Made by a program: the position numbers and the translations under genes
Shown here: positions 7,709 through 17,189 of the stretch, in pieces
Layout of the letters: each line of letters begins with the position of its first letter
Position numbering within the stretch: position 1 is the stretch's first letter
The notes under the pieces: generated by a model
Seen by the model: only the letters and a program-made list of their open reading frames with translations
Told to the model about the DNA's origin: nothing
Databases searched by the model: none
Source of the DNA: CAVVPY01 sp963750295
Lineage (GTDB): Bacteria; Actinomycetota; Actinomycetes; Mycobacteriales; Jatrophihabitantaceae
Reading direction: 5' to 3'
Length of the DNA: 64,000 nucleotides
NCBI GenBank assembly: GCA_963750295.1
Contig: CAVVPY010000001.1
Span: 496,001 to 560,000, forward strand

Positions 7709-9002
7709 TCCGGTGCGGATCGCGCTGCTCGGCTGCGGCGTCGTCGGTGCGCAAGTCGTGCGGTTGCTCGAGGAGCAGGCCGACGACCTGGCGGCGCGCG
7801 TCGGGGCGCCGCTCGAACTTGCCGGGGTCGCCGTCCGCAGGCCCGCTCGGCATGCCGACCTCGACCCCGAACTGGTGACGACCGACGCCGCCGCGCTCGT
7901 GGCGCGCGCGGACATCGACGTGGTGGTCGAGGTGATCGGCGGGATCGAGCCGGTGCGCAGTCTGCTGCTGAGCGCGCTCGAAAGTGGCAAGAGCGTCGTG
8001 AGTGCGAACAAGGCCCTGCTCGCCGAAGACGGCGCCGCGCTGCACGACGCGGCGGCGCGCGCCGGGGTGGACCTGTACTACGAGGCGGCGGTGGCCGGCG
8101 CGATCCCGCTGCTGCGTCCCCTGCGCGAGTCACTCGCCGGCGACCGGATCACCCGCGTCATGGGCATCGTCAACGGCACCACGAACTTCATCCTCTCGCG
8201 CATGGACGCCACCGGCGCCGGGTTCGCCGAGGCGCTCGCCGAGGCGACGTCCCTCGGCTACGCGGAGGCCGACCCGACCGCCGACGTGGACGGGTACGAC
8301 GCCGCGTCCAAGGCCGCCATCCTCGCGGGGCTCGCCTTCCACACCCGGGTGACCGCGAGCGACGTCTACCGCGAGGGCATCGGCGAGGTCAGCGCCACCG
8401 ACATGGCCGGAGCACAGGCGATGGACTGCACGATCAAGCTGCTCGCGATCTGCGAGCGGGTGCGATCAGCCGACGGTCGCGGTGAGCGCGTCGCCGTGCG
8501 GGTCCACCCGGCGATGATCCCGCGCAGCCACCCGCTGGCCGGCGTCGGTGACGCGTTCAACGCCGTCTTCGTCGAGGCCGAGGCAGCCGGCTCGCTCATG
8601 TTCTACGGGCGCGGAGCCGGTGGTGCGCCCACCGCGAGCGCCGTCCTCGGTGATCTCGTGGCCGTCGCGCGGAATCGGGTCAGCGGCAGCCGCGGCGCCG
8701 GTGAGAGCGCCTACGCCGCACTCCCGCTGCAGGCCATCGGCGACGTGCTCACCCGCTACCACGTCGCCCTGGACGTCGCCGATCAGCCCGGCGTACTCGC
8801 CGCGGTCGCCGGCGCGTTCGCCGAGCACGGCATCAGCATCCAGACGGTGCGCCAGGAAGGCCGCGGCGATGCCGCCACCCTCGTGCTCGTGACGCACAGT
8901 GCGGCCGACGCGGCGCTCACCAAGACCGTCGCCGTCCTGGGTGACATGCCGTTCGTGCGCGGGTCGAGCGTCATGCGCGTCGAAGGCATGTCGGCGGACT
9001 GA
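7701..9002 (+). CDS. hom: Homoserine dehydrogenase
   Basis: 433 aa. It reduces aspartate semialdehyde to homoserine, the branch point to threonine and methionine. The N-terminal nucleotide-binding domain starts at once (RIALLGCGVVGAQVV). The catalytic region shows GIVNGTTNFILSRM and EADPTADVDGYDAASKAAIL. A C-terminal ACT domain (about residues 355-430, HVALDVADQPGVLAAVAGAF) suggests allosteric control by threonine, as in relatives. ATG 7701 overlaps the lysA 3' end by 8 bp; a longer in-frame extension would lie wholly inside lysA and is rejected. Translationally coupled with lysA and thrC. Confidence 0.95.
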   Translation: MRDPVRIALLGCGVVGAQVVRLLEEQADDLAARVGAPLELAGVAVRRPARHADLDPELVTTDAAALVARADIDVVVEVIGGIEPVRSLLLSALESGKSVVSANKALLAEDGAALHDAAARAGVDLYYEAAVAGAIPLLRPLRESLAGDRITRVMGIVNGTTNFILSRMDATGAGFAEALAEATSLGYAEADPTADVDGYDAASKAAILAGLAFHTRVTASDVYREGIGEVSATDMAGAQAMDCTIKLLAICERVRSADGRGERVAVRVHPAMIPRSHPLAGVGDAFNAVFVEAEAAGSLMFYGRGAGGAPTASAVLGDLVAVARNRVSGSRGAGESAYAALPLQAIGDVLTRYHVALDVADQPGVLAAVAGAFAEHGISIQTVRQEGRGDAATLVLVTHSAADAALTKTVAVLGDMPFVRGSSVMRVEGMSAD

Positions 9003-9003
9003 T

Positions 9004-10062
9004 GTGACACCGCACCTCTGGCCCGGCCTGATCGAGGTCTACCGCGACCGGTTGCCCGTCTCCGCGGCGACACCGGTGATCACGCTGCGCGAAGGTGGCA
9101 CGCCGCTGATCCCGGCGCACGAACTGTCCCGCCGCACCGGGTGCGAGGTCCACCTCAAGGTCGAGGGCGCGAACCCGACCGGCTCGTTCAAGGACCGGGG
9201 CATGACGGTCGCGATCTCGAAGGCGGCCGAGGAAGGCGCGAAGGCGGTCATCTGCGCGTCCACCGGCAACACGTCGGCGAGTGCGGCGGCCTACGCCGTG
9301 CGAGCCGGGATGACCTGCGCGGTGCTCGTGCCGCAGGGCAAGATCGCCCTCGGCAAGATGGCCCAGGCACTCGTGCACGGCGCCCGCCTGCTTCAGGTCG
9401 ACGGGAACTTCGACGACTGTCTCGAACTGGCGCGCAAACTCGCGGTCGACTACCCGGTGGCGCTGGTCAACTCGGTGAACCCGTTCCGCATCGAGGGGCA
9501 GAAGACGGCCGCGTTCGAGATCTGCGACGAACTCGGCCGCGCCCCCGACGTCCACTGCATCCCGGTCGGCAACGCCGGAAACATCACCGCATACTGGAAG
9601 GGTTACCGCGAGTACCAGGCGGACGGCATCGTGACCGATGTGCCGCGCATGTTCGGCTTCCAGGCCGCCGGTGCCGCGCCGATCGTCAACGGCGCGCCGG
9701 TGCTCGCTCCGATGACCATCGCGACCGCGATCCGGATCGGCAACCCCGCGTCGTGGACGCAGGCCGAGCAGGCACGCGACGAGTCCGGCGGCCGGATCGA
9801 CGCCGTCACGGACAAGCAGATCCTCGAGGCGTACCGGCTCGTCGCTCGTAGCGAGGCGGTGTTCGTCGAACCGGCGTCCGCGGCGAGCGTCGCCGGCCTG
9901 CTGCAGGCCGCCCAGGACGGCCACCTGCCACGCGGTTCGACCGTGGTCTGCACGGTTACCGGCAACGGGCTCAAGGATCCGGAGTGGGCGATCTCCGGCG
10001 CACCGAAACCGATCACCGTGCCCGTCGACGCGCACGCGGCCGCCGTCCAACTGGGTTTGTAG
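9004..10062 (+). CDS. thrC: Threonine synthase
   Basis: 352 aa fold-type II PLP enzyme converting O-phosphohomoserine to threonine. The Schiff-base lysine lies in NPTGSFKDRGM (K63), and the phosphate-binding glycine loop is PVGNAGNITAYWKG. It is the short actinobacterial form without the N-terminal extension found in plant and enteric enzymes. GTG 9004 is 1 bp after the hom stop, and the first residues VTPHLWPGLIEVYRDRLPV match family starts. Only 7 bp separates it from thrB, whose product is its substrate. Confidence 0.95.
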   Translation: MTPHLWPGLIEVYRDRLPVSAATPVITLREGGTPLIPAHELSRRTGCEVHLKVEGANPTGSFKDRGMTVAISKAAEEGAKAVICASTGNTSASAAAYAVRAGMTCAVLVPQGKIALGKMAQALVHGARLLQVDGNFDDCLELARKLAVDYPVALVNSVNPFRIEGQKTAAFEICDELGRAPDVHCIPVGNAGNITAYWKGYREYQADGIVTDVPRMFGFQAAGAAPIVNGAPVLAPMTIATAIRIGNPASWTQAEQARDESGGRIDAVTDKQILEAYRLVARSEAVFVEPASAASVAGLLQAAQDGHLPRGSTVVCTVTGNGLKDPEWAISGAPKPITVPVDAHAAAVQLGL

Positions 10063-10069
10063 GACCGTC

Positions 10070-11038
10070 ATGGGACTCGAGTTCCGCACCGATGCCGTGC
10101 GGGTGCGCGCGCCCGCGACCAGTGCGAATCTCGGACCCGGCTTCGACGCGCTCGGGCTCGCGCTCGGGCTCTACGACGACGTGATCGCCCGGATCGGCGG
10201 CACCGGCCTGCGGGTCGATGTCGCCGGCGAGGGCGAGGCGTCCGTTGCCCGCGACGAGACGCACCTGATCGTCCGCGCGATGTGGGCGGCTTTCGATCAC
10301 CTCGGTGGACGGCCGACCGGTCTGGAACTGGCGTGCACCAACCGGATCCCGCACGGGCGCGGGCTCGGCTCGTCCGCGGCGGCGATCGTCGCCGGCATCC
10401 TGTTGGCGCGCGGCCTGGTCGAGGGTGGGGACGTCGCGCTGGCGGACGACGTGGCGCTCGCCATGGCCAGCCGGCTCGAGGGCCACCCGGACAACGTCGC
10501 GGCGTGCCTGCTCGGCGGCCTCACCGTCGCCTGGACTGACTGCGGCGTAGGCCGGGCGGTGCAGGTCCGCGCGCAGCCGCCGATCCGCCCGATCGTGCTG
10601 GTCGCACCGTCGCGCGCCGAGACCAGGCTGGTGCGCGGCCTGCTGCCTGACATCGTCCCCCACGCCGACGCGTCGTTCTCGGCGGCGCGCAGTGCGCTGC
10701 TGGTCGGACTGCTGTGCGGGACGCCGGAGCCCACGGATCTGCTGGCGGCGACCGAGGACCGGCTGCACCAGCCCTACCGCGCAGCCGCGATGCCTCAGAC
10801 GGCGGCCCTGGTCACGCTGCTGCGCGCCGAAGGCCTTGCCGCCGTCGTGTCCGGAGCCGGTCCGAGCGTGCTCGTGCTGGCTGGACCTGACGTCGAGGTG
10901 AAGCGCATCGAGCCCCTGACGCCGTCCGGGTGGGCGGCGCTGGCGCTTGCCGTGGACGGCGGCGGCGCCCGCATCGTTCCCGGTGGTGGGAACACTCCGC
11001 GCGGAGCCGGTGTTGCTGCTGGTGAGCCGAACGTCTAG
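10070..11038 (+). CDS. thrB: Homoserine kinase
   Basis: 322 aa GHMP-family kinase that phosphorylates homoserine. Family motifs are present: VRAPATSANLGPGFDALG at the N-terminus, the ATP loop PHGRGLGSSAAA near residue 92, and a C-terminal glycine motif VVSGAGPSVLVLAG. Last gene of the argS-lysA-hom-thrC-thrB run. Its 3' end contains a good promoter for the next gene, rho. Confidence 0.95.
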   Translation: MGLEFRTDAVRVRAPATSANLGPGFDALGLALGLYDDVIARIGGTGLRVDVAGEGEASVARDETHLIVRAMWAAFDHLGGRPTGLELACTNRIPHGRGLGSSAAAIVAGILLARGLVEGGDVALADDVALAMASRLEGHPDNVAACLLGGLTVAWTDCGVGRAVQVRAQPPIRPIVLVAPSRAETRLVRGLLPDIVPHADASFSAARSALLVGLLCGTPEPTDLLAATEDRLHQPYRAAAMPQTAALVTLLRAEGLAAVVSGAGPSVLVLAGPDVEVKRIEPLTPSGWAALALAVDGGGARIVPGGGNTPRGAGVAAGEPNV

Positions 11039-11041
11039 GCT
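11013..11041 (+). promoter_or_regulatory. Candidate sigma70-type promoter for rho inside the thrB 3' end
   Basis: TTGCTG (11013-11018), 17-bp spacer, TAGGCT (11036-11041). Transcription would start near 11048, giving rho a leader of about 235 nt. Confidence 0.5.
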
Positions 11042-11283
11042 TGAGGCGATCAGACCCGGCGACACCGGCCCATACCGGTAGGTGAGCCGCCCGGTCATTC
11101 CGCCCCTGAACGCCCCACCATCGCGCCGGCGCGGAACTGATCGTCCCACCCATGAACGTCCCGACCTTCTCTTGATCGGGAACGCAGATTCACCCGGGAG
11201 CCAGCCGAACAACCGGCCAGGCGCCCACACCGGCGCAGCCATTTCGGACTGCGTCCGGCAGATCGGAAGGATCCGACACTCAG

Positions 11284-13273
11284 GTGACAGATATCCAAGA
11301 GCAGACCTCCGCGTCCCAGAAGGACGGGGAAGGGTCTGCGTCCCCCGCACGCGGCTCCGGCCGCGGCTCGCTCAACTCGATGCTGCTCGGCGAACTGCAG
11401 CAGGTCGCGAGCGGGCTGGGCATCAGCACGTCCAAGGTCCGCAAGAACGACCTCATCGCCGCGATTCAGGCAGCGCGCTCCGGGTCGGGCTCGGCGCCCC
11501 CGTCGGCGCCCACCCAGCGTCCCAAGGGTGCGGATCGCTCGGACAAGTCCGACGCAGCTTCTGCCCCCGCCGCGGCGCCGGTCAACGGCACGGCGGCCCG
11601 GACGAACGGTCGTCCGCGGCGCGAGTCCGGCAAGGCGACCGACACCCCGTTCGACGAATCGCCGGCGAACACCGCCGGGGCGACCGGTGACGACCAGCGC
11701 GACCCCGCGGACAGCCGCGACCAGCGCGAACAGCAGCGCGACCACCGTCCGAGCCGTTCGACCCAGGGCGGCAACCAGGGCGGCGGCGGCCAGAACAACC
11801 AGGGCAACCAGGGCGGCCAGCGCAATCAGGGCGGCGGCGGCCAGAACAACCAGGGCAACCAGGGTGGCGGCGGCCAGCGCAATCAGGGCGGCGGCCAGAA
11901 CAACCAGGGCGGCGGCAGGCCAGGGCAACCAAGGCAGTGGCCAGGGCAACCAGGGCAACCAGGGCAACCAGGGCGGCGGCGGCCAGGGCAACGACTACGC
12001 CGACGACGACTTCGACGGCGGGCGCCGCCGCGGCCGGCGCTACCGCGACCGCCGCGGACGCAACCGCGAGCGCCCAGGCGGCGGTACCGGGCAGGGTGGC
12101 GGCCAGAACGAGGTCGAGCCGACCATCGCCGAGGACGACGTGCTGATTCCCGTCGCCGGGATCCTGGACGCGATCGAGGACAAGAACACCTGGTTCATCC
12201 GCACCGGCGGGTACTACGCCAGTTCGGATGACGTGTACGTCCAGAACAACTACATCCGGCGCTACAACCTGCGTCGCGGTGACGCCGTCACGGGCGCGAT
12301 TCGGCAGCCGCGCGACGGCGAGCGGCGGGAGAAGTACAACCCGCTCGTGCGCCTGGACACCGTGAACGGCACGGCGCCCGACGAGTCCAAGACCCGGGTC
12401 GAGTTCACCAAGCTGACCCCGCTCTACCCGCAGGAGCGACTGCGGCTGGAAACCGAGCCGCACATCTTGACGACCCGCGTCATAGACCTGGTGATGCCGA
12501 TCGGCAAGGGGCAGCGGGCGCTGATCGTCTCGCCGCCGAAGGCCGGCAAGACCAGCATCATGCAGGCCGTCGCGAACGCGATCGCGACGAACAACCCCGA
12601 GGTGCACCTCATGGTGGTGCTCGTCGACGAGCGTCCCGAAGAGGTCACCGACATGCAGCGCTCGGTCAAGGGTGAGGTGATCGCCTCGACCTTCGACCGC
12701 AAGCCGCAGGACCACACCATGGTCGCCGAACTGTCCATCGAGCGGGCCAAGCGGCTCGTCGAGCTCGGCCACGACGTGGTCGTCCTGCTCGACAACATCA
12801 CCCGGCTCGGCCGTGCGTACAACTTGGCCGCACCCGCGAGTGGACGCATCCTGTCCGGTGGTGTCGACTCGACCGCGCTCTACCCGCCGAAGCGGTTCCT
12901 CGGCGCGGCGCGAAACATCGAGAACGGCGGCTCGCTGACGATCCTCGCCACCGCGCTGGTCGAGACCGGGTCCGCAGCCGACACCGTGATCTTCGAGGAG
13001 TTCAAGGGCACCGGTAACGCCGAACTCAAGCTGGATCGCCGCATAGCCGACAAGCGCGTGTTCCCGGCTATCGATGTCGACCAGTCGGGAACGCGTAAGG
13101 AAGAGATCCTGCTCTCGCCGGACGAGTTGGCGGTCACGATCAAACTGCGTCGGGTGCTGCACGCCCTCGACCCGCAGCAGGCGATCGACCTGTTGCTGGA
13201 CCGGCTGCGCAAGACGCGGACCAACTACGAGTTCCTGATGCAGATCGCGAAGACGACACCCGGCCAGGACTGA
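11284..13273 (+). CDS. rho: Transcription termination factor Rho, reading frame interrupted in the NQG repeat
   Basis: Rho is the hexameric RNA-dependent ATPase that terminates transcription. The N-terminal part from GTG 11284 has the Rho-N helical motif (LNSMLLGELQQVASGLGI). A basic/acidic linker and an Asn/Gln/Gly repeat tract follow (11761-11993). The C-terminal part has the RNA-binding domain (EDDVLIPVAGILDAIEDKN), Walker A PPKAGKTS, Walker B VVVLLDNITRLGRAYN, and ends at 13273. The two halves are in different frames. The switch fits one extra A at 11917, between GGCGGCGGC and GGCCAGGGCAAC. Without it the gene reads through as 662 aa, longer than E. coli Rho (419) because of the insertion, which is common in actinobacteria. 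Sequencing error, slippage-prone repeat or recoding are all possible. Confidence 0.85.
11761..11993 (+). repeat. Degenerate CAGGGCGGC/AACCAGGGC repeat tract coding NQGG repeats in Rho
   Basis: Short in-register units code NQGG, GGGGQNNQGNQGG and QRNQGGG. The block GGCCAGAACAACCAGGGCAA occurs at least twice, and NQGNQGNQGG units follow. The protein stretch is low-complexity, rich in N, Q and G, with sparse Arg and no hydrophobic residues. Such repeats are prone to replication slippage, and the rho frame changes inside this tract. Confidence 0.85.
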
Positions 13274-13305
13274 TTGCCGGGCGCGCTCGCGCCGACGTTT
13301 CCCCG

Positions 13306-13321
13306 CCCGCCTTCGGGTGGG
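13306..13321 (+). terminator. Stem-loop downstream of rho
   Basis: A 6-bp stem CCCGCC/GGTGGG (one G-U) is closed by the stable tetraloop TTCG, 33 bp after the rho stop. Only a short T pair follows, so it may be a weak terminator or an mRNA 3' end stabiliser. Confidence 0.45.
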
Positions 13322-13561
13322 TTCCTGAACCGGTTAGGCGTGCGGAATGTTCGCGCGCGTGCCCGGCTCCTCACCAAGCATTTACCTGCCGCAGATCGGC
13401 CTAATCGTGCGGCGGGGCCGTCTGCCGACATCGTTTGGCAACAATCCGGACACGGAATCGCGAAGGTCTACCGTGCCGGAAGTGACGTGTGTCATGGTGC
13501 TGAAAGCGTTGCCGGGGCAGCTACCGGCACTCGTGTCCACCCATGGAGAGGGGACCTCAGG

Positions 13562-14998
13562 ATGATGTTGACGAGGCCGATCACGGCCCTCGCAGCGGCA
13601 CTTCTCGTGACTTCCGCTGCCGCCGCCTGTAGTAGCAGCGGCGGCGGAGGAACTACCAATACCGGCGGGAGCAACCCGTCCTCGTCGTCGTCCGGTGGCG
13701 TCGACACTTCCAAGCAACCCGCGTCCAAGATCAAGGCCGTGACGATGACCGGCGCTTGCGCGGACTACGGCGTGTACGGCAAGTACTCCGGCGCCAAGGT
13801 GACGATCTACACCTCCATCACCGACCCCGAGCTCGCCCTGCACGTCAAGTCGGTCAAGCAGTTCGAACAGTGCACCGGCATCGACGTCCAGTACACCGGC
13901 GACAAGGAGTTCGAGACCGCGCTGAAGACCAAGGTCCAGGGTGGCAACGCTCCTGACCTCGCCATTTTCCCGCAGCCGGGCCTGCTGCAGACCTTCGCGA
14001 CGGCGGGCACGCTCAAGCCGGCGTCGCAGGCTGTGACGGCTGAGGCCGAGAAGAACTGGAACGCCAGCTGGGTCGGTTACGGCACCGTCGGCGGCTACTA
14101 CTTCGCCGCCCCCCTTGGCGGCAACGTCAAGTCGCTTGTCTGGTACTCGCCGAAGTACTTCAAGCAGTGGGGCTACACCGTCCCGACGACCTGGGCCGAC
14201 ATGATCACGCTGTCGGACAAGATGGCCGCGGACGGGCACAAGCCCTGGTGCGTCGGCATCGAGTCCGGCACCGCCACCGGTTGGGTACTGACCGACTGGA
14301 TGGAAGAGGTCATGCTGCGCATGTACGGGCCGGACGTCTACGACCAGTGGACCAACCACCAGATCCCGTTCAACGACCCGAAGGTTCAGAACGTCCTGAA
14401 CGAGGTCGGCAAGATCGTGAAGAACCCCAAGTACGTGAACGCGGGGATCGGTGACGTGAAGTCGATCGCGACCACGTCGTTCGCCAAGGCAGGCCTGCCG
14501 GTCGAGACCGGCAAGTGCATGCTGCACGCGCAGGCGAACTTCTACGCGGCCAACTGGGACAAGGGCTACACGGTCGCGGAGAACGGCGATCTGTTCGCGT
14601 TCTACGAGCCGCCGATCAGCGACAAGTTCGGCAAGCCGGTAGAGGGCGGTGGCGAGTTCGTCGGTGCCTTCGCCGACCGGCCCGAGGTCGAGGCGACTCA
14701 GCTCTACCTGGCCAGCGCGCTGTGGGCGACCAACAAGGCCAAGGAGAACGCAGCGAGCAACACCTCCGGGTGGGCCTCGGCGAACATGAACGTCGACAAG
14801 ACGGTGTTCAAGGACCCGGTCGACAAGCTGTCGGTCGACATCCTCACCGATCCGACCGCGACGTTCCGGTTCGACGCATCGGACCTGATGCCGGCCTCGG
14901 TCGGTGCGGGAACGTTCTGGACACAGATGACCCAGTGGATCCTCGGGCAGAGCACCAAGGATGCTCTGGACAAGGTCGAAGCGTCCTGGCCGAAGTAG
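13562..14998 (+). CDS. Carbohydrate ABC transporter substrate-binding lipoprotein
   Basis: 478 aa, family 1 solute-binding protein. It has a lipoprotein signal peptide (ALAAALLVTSAAAACSSSG, lipobox AAAC) and a Ser/Gly-rich linker to about residue 45. The two-lobed domain contains VTIYTSITDPELALHVKSV and, later, VYDQWTNHQIPFNDPKVQN. The length and the long permease partner resemble alpha-glucoside (AglE-like) systems, but the sugar cannot be assigned. ATG 13562 follows GGAGAGGGGACCTCAGG; much longer in-frame extensions upstream lack signal and homology. A strong hairpin separates it from the permease genes, as in many binding-protein operons, probably allowing higher binding-protein output. 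Confidence 0.85.
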   Translation: MMLTRPITALAAALLVTSAAAACSSSGGGGTTNTGGSNPSSSSSGGVDTSKQPASKIKAVTMTGACADYGVYGKYSGAKVTIYTSITDPELALHVKSVKQFEQCTGIDVQYTGDKEFETALKTKVQGGNAPDLAIFPQPGLLQTFATAGTLKPASQAVTAEAEKNWNASWVGYGTVGGYYFAAPLGGNVKSLVWYSPKYFKQWGYTVPTTWADMITLSDKMAADGHKPWCVGIESGTATGWVLTDWMEEVMLRMYGPDVYDQWTNHQIPFNDPKVQNVLNEVGKIVKNPKYVNAGIGDVKSIATTSFAKAGLPVETGKCMLHAQANFYAANWDKGYTVAENGDLFAFYEPPISDKFGKPVEGGGEFVGAFADRPEVEATQLYLASALWATNKAKENAASNTSGWASANMNVDKTVFKDPVDKLSVDILTDPTATFRFDASDLMPASVGAGTFWTQMTQWILGQSTKDALDKVEASWPK

Positions 14999-15012
14999 GC
15001 GAAAGCTAGCGA

Positions 15013-15067
15013 CACCGAAAGTAGCGACCGGGCGGTCTGGATATGGACCGTCCGGTCGCTTTCGGTG
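15013..15067 (+). terminator. Intercistronic hairpin between binding protein and permease genes
   Basis: The arms CACCGAAAG...CGACCGGGCGGTC and GACCGTCCGGTCGCTTTCGGTG pair over 22 bp with a 3-nt bulge and one mismatch, with a 7-8 nt loop. There is no T tract. It lies 14 bp after the binding-protein stop. It is likely a partial terminator or 3' end stabiliser that lowers permease expression relative to the binding protein. Confidence 0.6.
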
Positions 15068-15108
15068 CAGACTTCGTTCATCCACTCGCGGGAGGGAAGT
15101 GATCGACC

Positions 15109-16185
15109 GTGCAATGGCTTTACGACCTAGCTCATTCCGGATCCGCAGCCGGCAAACTTGGCTTCGCCATCCTGATGGTGATCCTCTTCTTTGGTGTCAT
15201 CGGCCTGTTGCTGCTGCTCATCGACCACGCCCCTCGACGGGGCAGGGAGAAGTGGCAGGCGCTGCTGTTCATGGTGCCGGCCTTCATCCTGCTGGGCATC
15301 GGCCTGGTAGGCCCGATCATCAAGACCGCAATCTCGTCGCTCACGTCCGCCGAGGTGCGCACGAAGGGCTTGTGCGTCCCGGTTCCCGGGAACACCTGCC
15401 TGGCCAGTAAGGGTGGCTCGTGGAACAACTTCGCGCACTTTCGCTGGGTGTTCACCAACAACGACGCCCTCTACGCGCTGTGGCACACCATCCTCTGGAC
15501 GCTGGTCGCGCCCCTCGTCGCGACGCTCGTCGGCCTGGTCTACGCCTATTCGATCGACAAGATCCGCGGCGAGGCAGCCGCTAAGTCGCTGGTGTTCCTG
15601 CCCACGGCGATCTCGTTCGTCGGCGCGGCTGTCATCTGGGGCTTGATGTACCAGCAGCCGTCGCAGAACGCGCCGAGTGGCCTCGTCAACGTCGTGCTCG
15701 ACTGGGTGGGTCTCGGCCCGCTGAACTTCCCGACCACCGGTGGTTGGCGACTCACGATGTTGATGATCGTGGTGATGATCTGGATCCAGGCGGGTTTCGC
15801 CACCGTGGTCCTGTCGGCAGCGATCAAGGCAGTCCCGACCGAGATCGTCGAGGCTGCCAAGATCGACGGCGCGACGCAGGGGCAGGCCTTCCGGCGCGTG
15901 GTGATCCCGAACATCCGGCCGACGCTGATCGTCGTGCTCGTGACGATCTCGATCGCCACGTTGAAGATCTTCGACCTCGTCCGGACCTTCGGCGCGGACA
16001 AGTTCGGTGGTGACACGTTGGCCAACCTGATGTTCACCACCTACAGCCAGGCCGGCCTGGGTACCGCCGCCGGGCCGTTGGGCGAGCACCGGGCCTCGGC
16101 ACTGGCGATGGTGATCTTCTTGCTGGTCATCCCGTTCGTCGCCTTCCAGGTCCGACAGATGGTCAACGCGAGGGCCGGCCGATGA
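15109..16185 (+). CDS. Sugar ABC transporter permease (AglF/MalF type)
   Basis: 358 aa inner-membrane permease. An extra N-terminal helix (residues about 17-40, LGFAILMVILFFGVIGLLLLLI) precedes the six-helix BPD_transp_1 core. A periplasmic loop carries two Cys (LCVPVPGNTCL). The EAA coupling motif EIVEAAKIDGATQGQAFRRV, which docks the ATPase, lies near residue 245. GTG start 8 nt after GGAGGGAAG. It pairs with the permease at 16223 to form the membrane channel. The extra helix and length are typical of the alpha-glucoside branch. Confidence 0.85.
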   Translation: MQWLYDLAHSGSAAGKLGFAILMVILFFGVIGLLLLLIDHAPRRGREKWQALLFMVPAFILLGIGLVGPIIKTAISSLTSAEVRTKGLCVPVPGNTCLASKGGSWNNFAHFRWVFTNNDALYALWHTILWTLVAPLVATLVGLVYAYSIDKIRGEAAAKSLVFLPTAISFVGAAVIWGLMYQQPSQNAPSGLVNVVLDWVGLGPLNFPTTGGWRLTMLMIVVMIWIQAGFATVVLSAAIKAVPTEIVEAAKIDGATQGQAFRRVVIPNIRPTLIVVLVTISIATLKIFDLVRTFGADKFGGDTLANLMFTTYSQAGLGTAAGPLGEHRASALAMVIFLLVIPFVAFQVRQMVNARAGR

Positions 16186-16222
16186 GCGCCCGCACGCAAG
16201 CGATCCACGAGGGAGTCGAGCG

Positions 16223-17170
16223 ATGACCATCGTCATGGATCCGACCGGCGGGGCACCGGCTGAGCCGAACCCCGATCTGCAGACGACCTCGGCACGGCGG
16301 GTACGCAAGGGGCTGACCAATCCGGTGGCCTCGGTGATCGCCTTGGTCATCGGCGTCGTGTGGACGATCCCGACCGTCGGGCTGTTGGTGCAGTCCTTCC
16401 GCGGCAAGCAGGCGCAGGACACCAAGGGTTGGTGGACGTTCAGCGGAATGACATTCGACAACTACCACCGGATGCTGAGCGGTACGGGCAACCTGTTGCC
16501 GTTCATCGTGAACTCGATCGTCATCGTGATCCCTGCGGCGGTGATCCCGATCGTCGTGGCGGCGCTATGTTCGTACGCGTTGGTGTGGATCGACTTCCGC
16601 GGCCGCGACTGGATCTACATCGGGATCTTCGCCCTGCAGGTGGTTCCGCTTCAGGTCGCCGTCGTGCCACTTCTGCGCTTCGTCGTCAACGGAGCGCACA
16701 TCGGCAGTGTCACCGTCATTCCACCGCTCGGGTTGGCAGGAACGGTGGGCGCGGTGTGGGTCGCCCATGCCTGCTTCGCACTGCCGCTCGCGGTGTTCCT
16801 GATGCACAACTTCATGTCCGAGATCCCGCGTGATCTGCTCGAGGCCGCGCGGATCGACGGTGCGAGCCACGGCCAGATCTTCCGGCAAGTCATGCTGCCG
16901 CTGCTGCGCCCCGCGTTGGCAGCGTTCGGCATCTTCCAGTTCCTGTGGGTCTGGAACGACCTGTTCGTCGGTCTGGTCATGTCCGGCGGCAACGCCGAGA
17001 TCAGCCCGATCACCGTCAAGATCAACCTGCTGATCGGCTCAAGTTCGGGCGCGGGCGGCGAGGTCATCCCCGCTGCGGCGTTCATCTCGATCGTCATCCC
17101 GCTGATCGTGTTCATCGCGCTCCAGCGCTTCTTCGTCCGCGGCCTGCTGGCCGGGTCGGTCAAGGGCTGA
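16223..17170 (+). CDS. Sugar ABC transporter permease (AglG/MalG type)
   Basis: 315 aa, six predicted helices. The EAA motif is DLLEAARIDGASHGQIFRQV (near residue 212) and the C-terminus ends FFVRGLLAGSVKG, as is typical of MalG-type permeases. ATG start follows GGAGTCGAGCG. It is last in the operon: no ATP-binding subunit or LacI regulator lies next to it, so a shared ATPase (MsmK/UgpC type) from elsewhere is probably used, as is common in actinobacteria. Confidence 0.85.
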   Translation: MTIVMDPTGGAPAEPNPDLQTTSARRVRKGLTNPVASVIALVIGVVWTIPTVGLLVQSFRGKQAQDTKGWWTFSGMTFDNYHRMLSGTGNLLPFIVNSIVIVIPAAVIPIVVAALCSYALVWIDFRGRDWIYIGIFALQVVPLQVAVVPLLRFVVNGAHIGSVTVIPPLGLAGTVGAVWVAHACFALPLAVFLMHNFMSEIPRDLLEAARIDGASHGQIFRQVMLPLLRPALAAFGIFQFLWVWNDLFVGLVMSGGNAEISPITVKINLLIGSSSGAGGEVIPAAAFISIVIPLIVFIALQRFFVRGLLAGSVKG

Positions 17171-17189
17171 GGCGGCGGTTCTGCCGCGA

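Noticed and set aside
11582..13162. 526-codon minus-strand frame across rho
   Set aside because: Fully antisense to the conserved Rho catalytic domain; no homology or start signals.
13500..13520. GAAAGCGTT element before the sugar binding protein as a LacI operator
   Set aside because: Only half of the palindrome is present; not convincing without a regulator gene nearby.
13382..15085. 567-codon minus-strand frame across the binding-protein gene
   Set aside because: Shadow of a well-supported lipoprotein gene.
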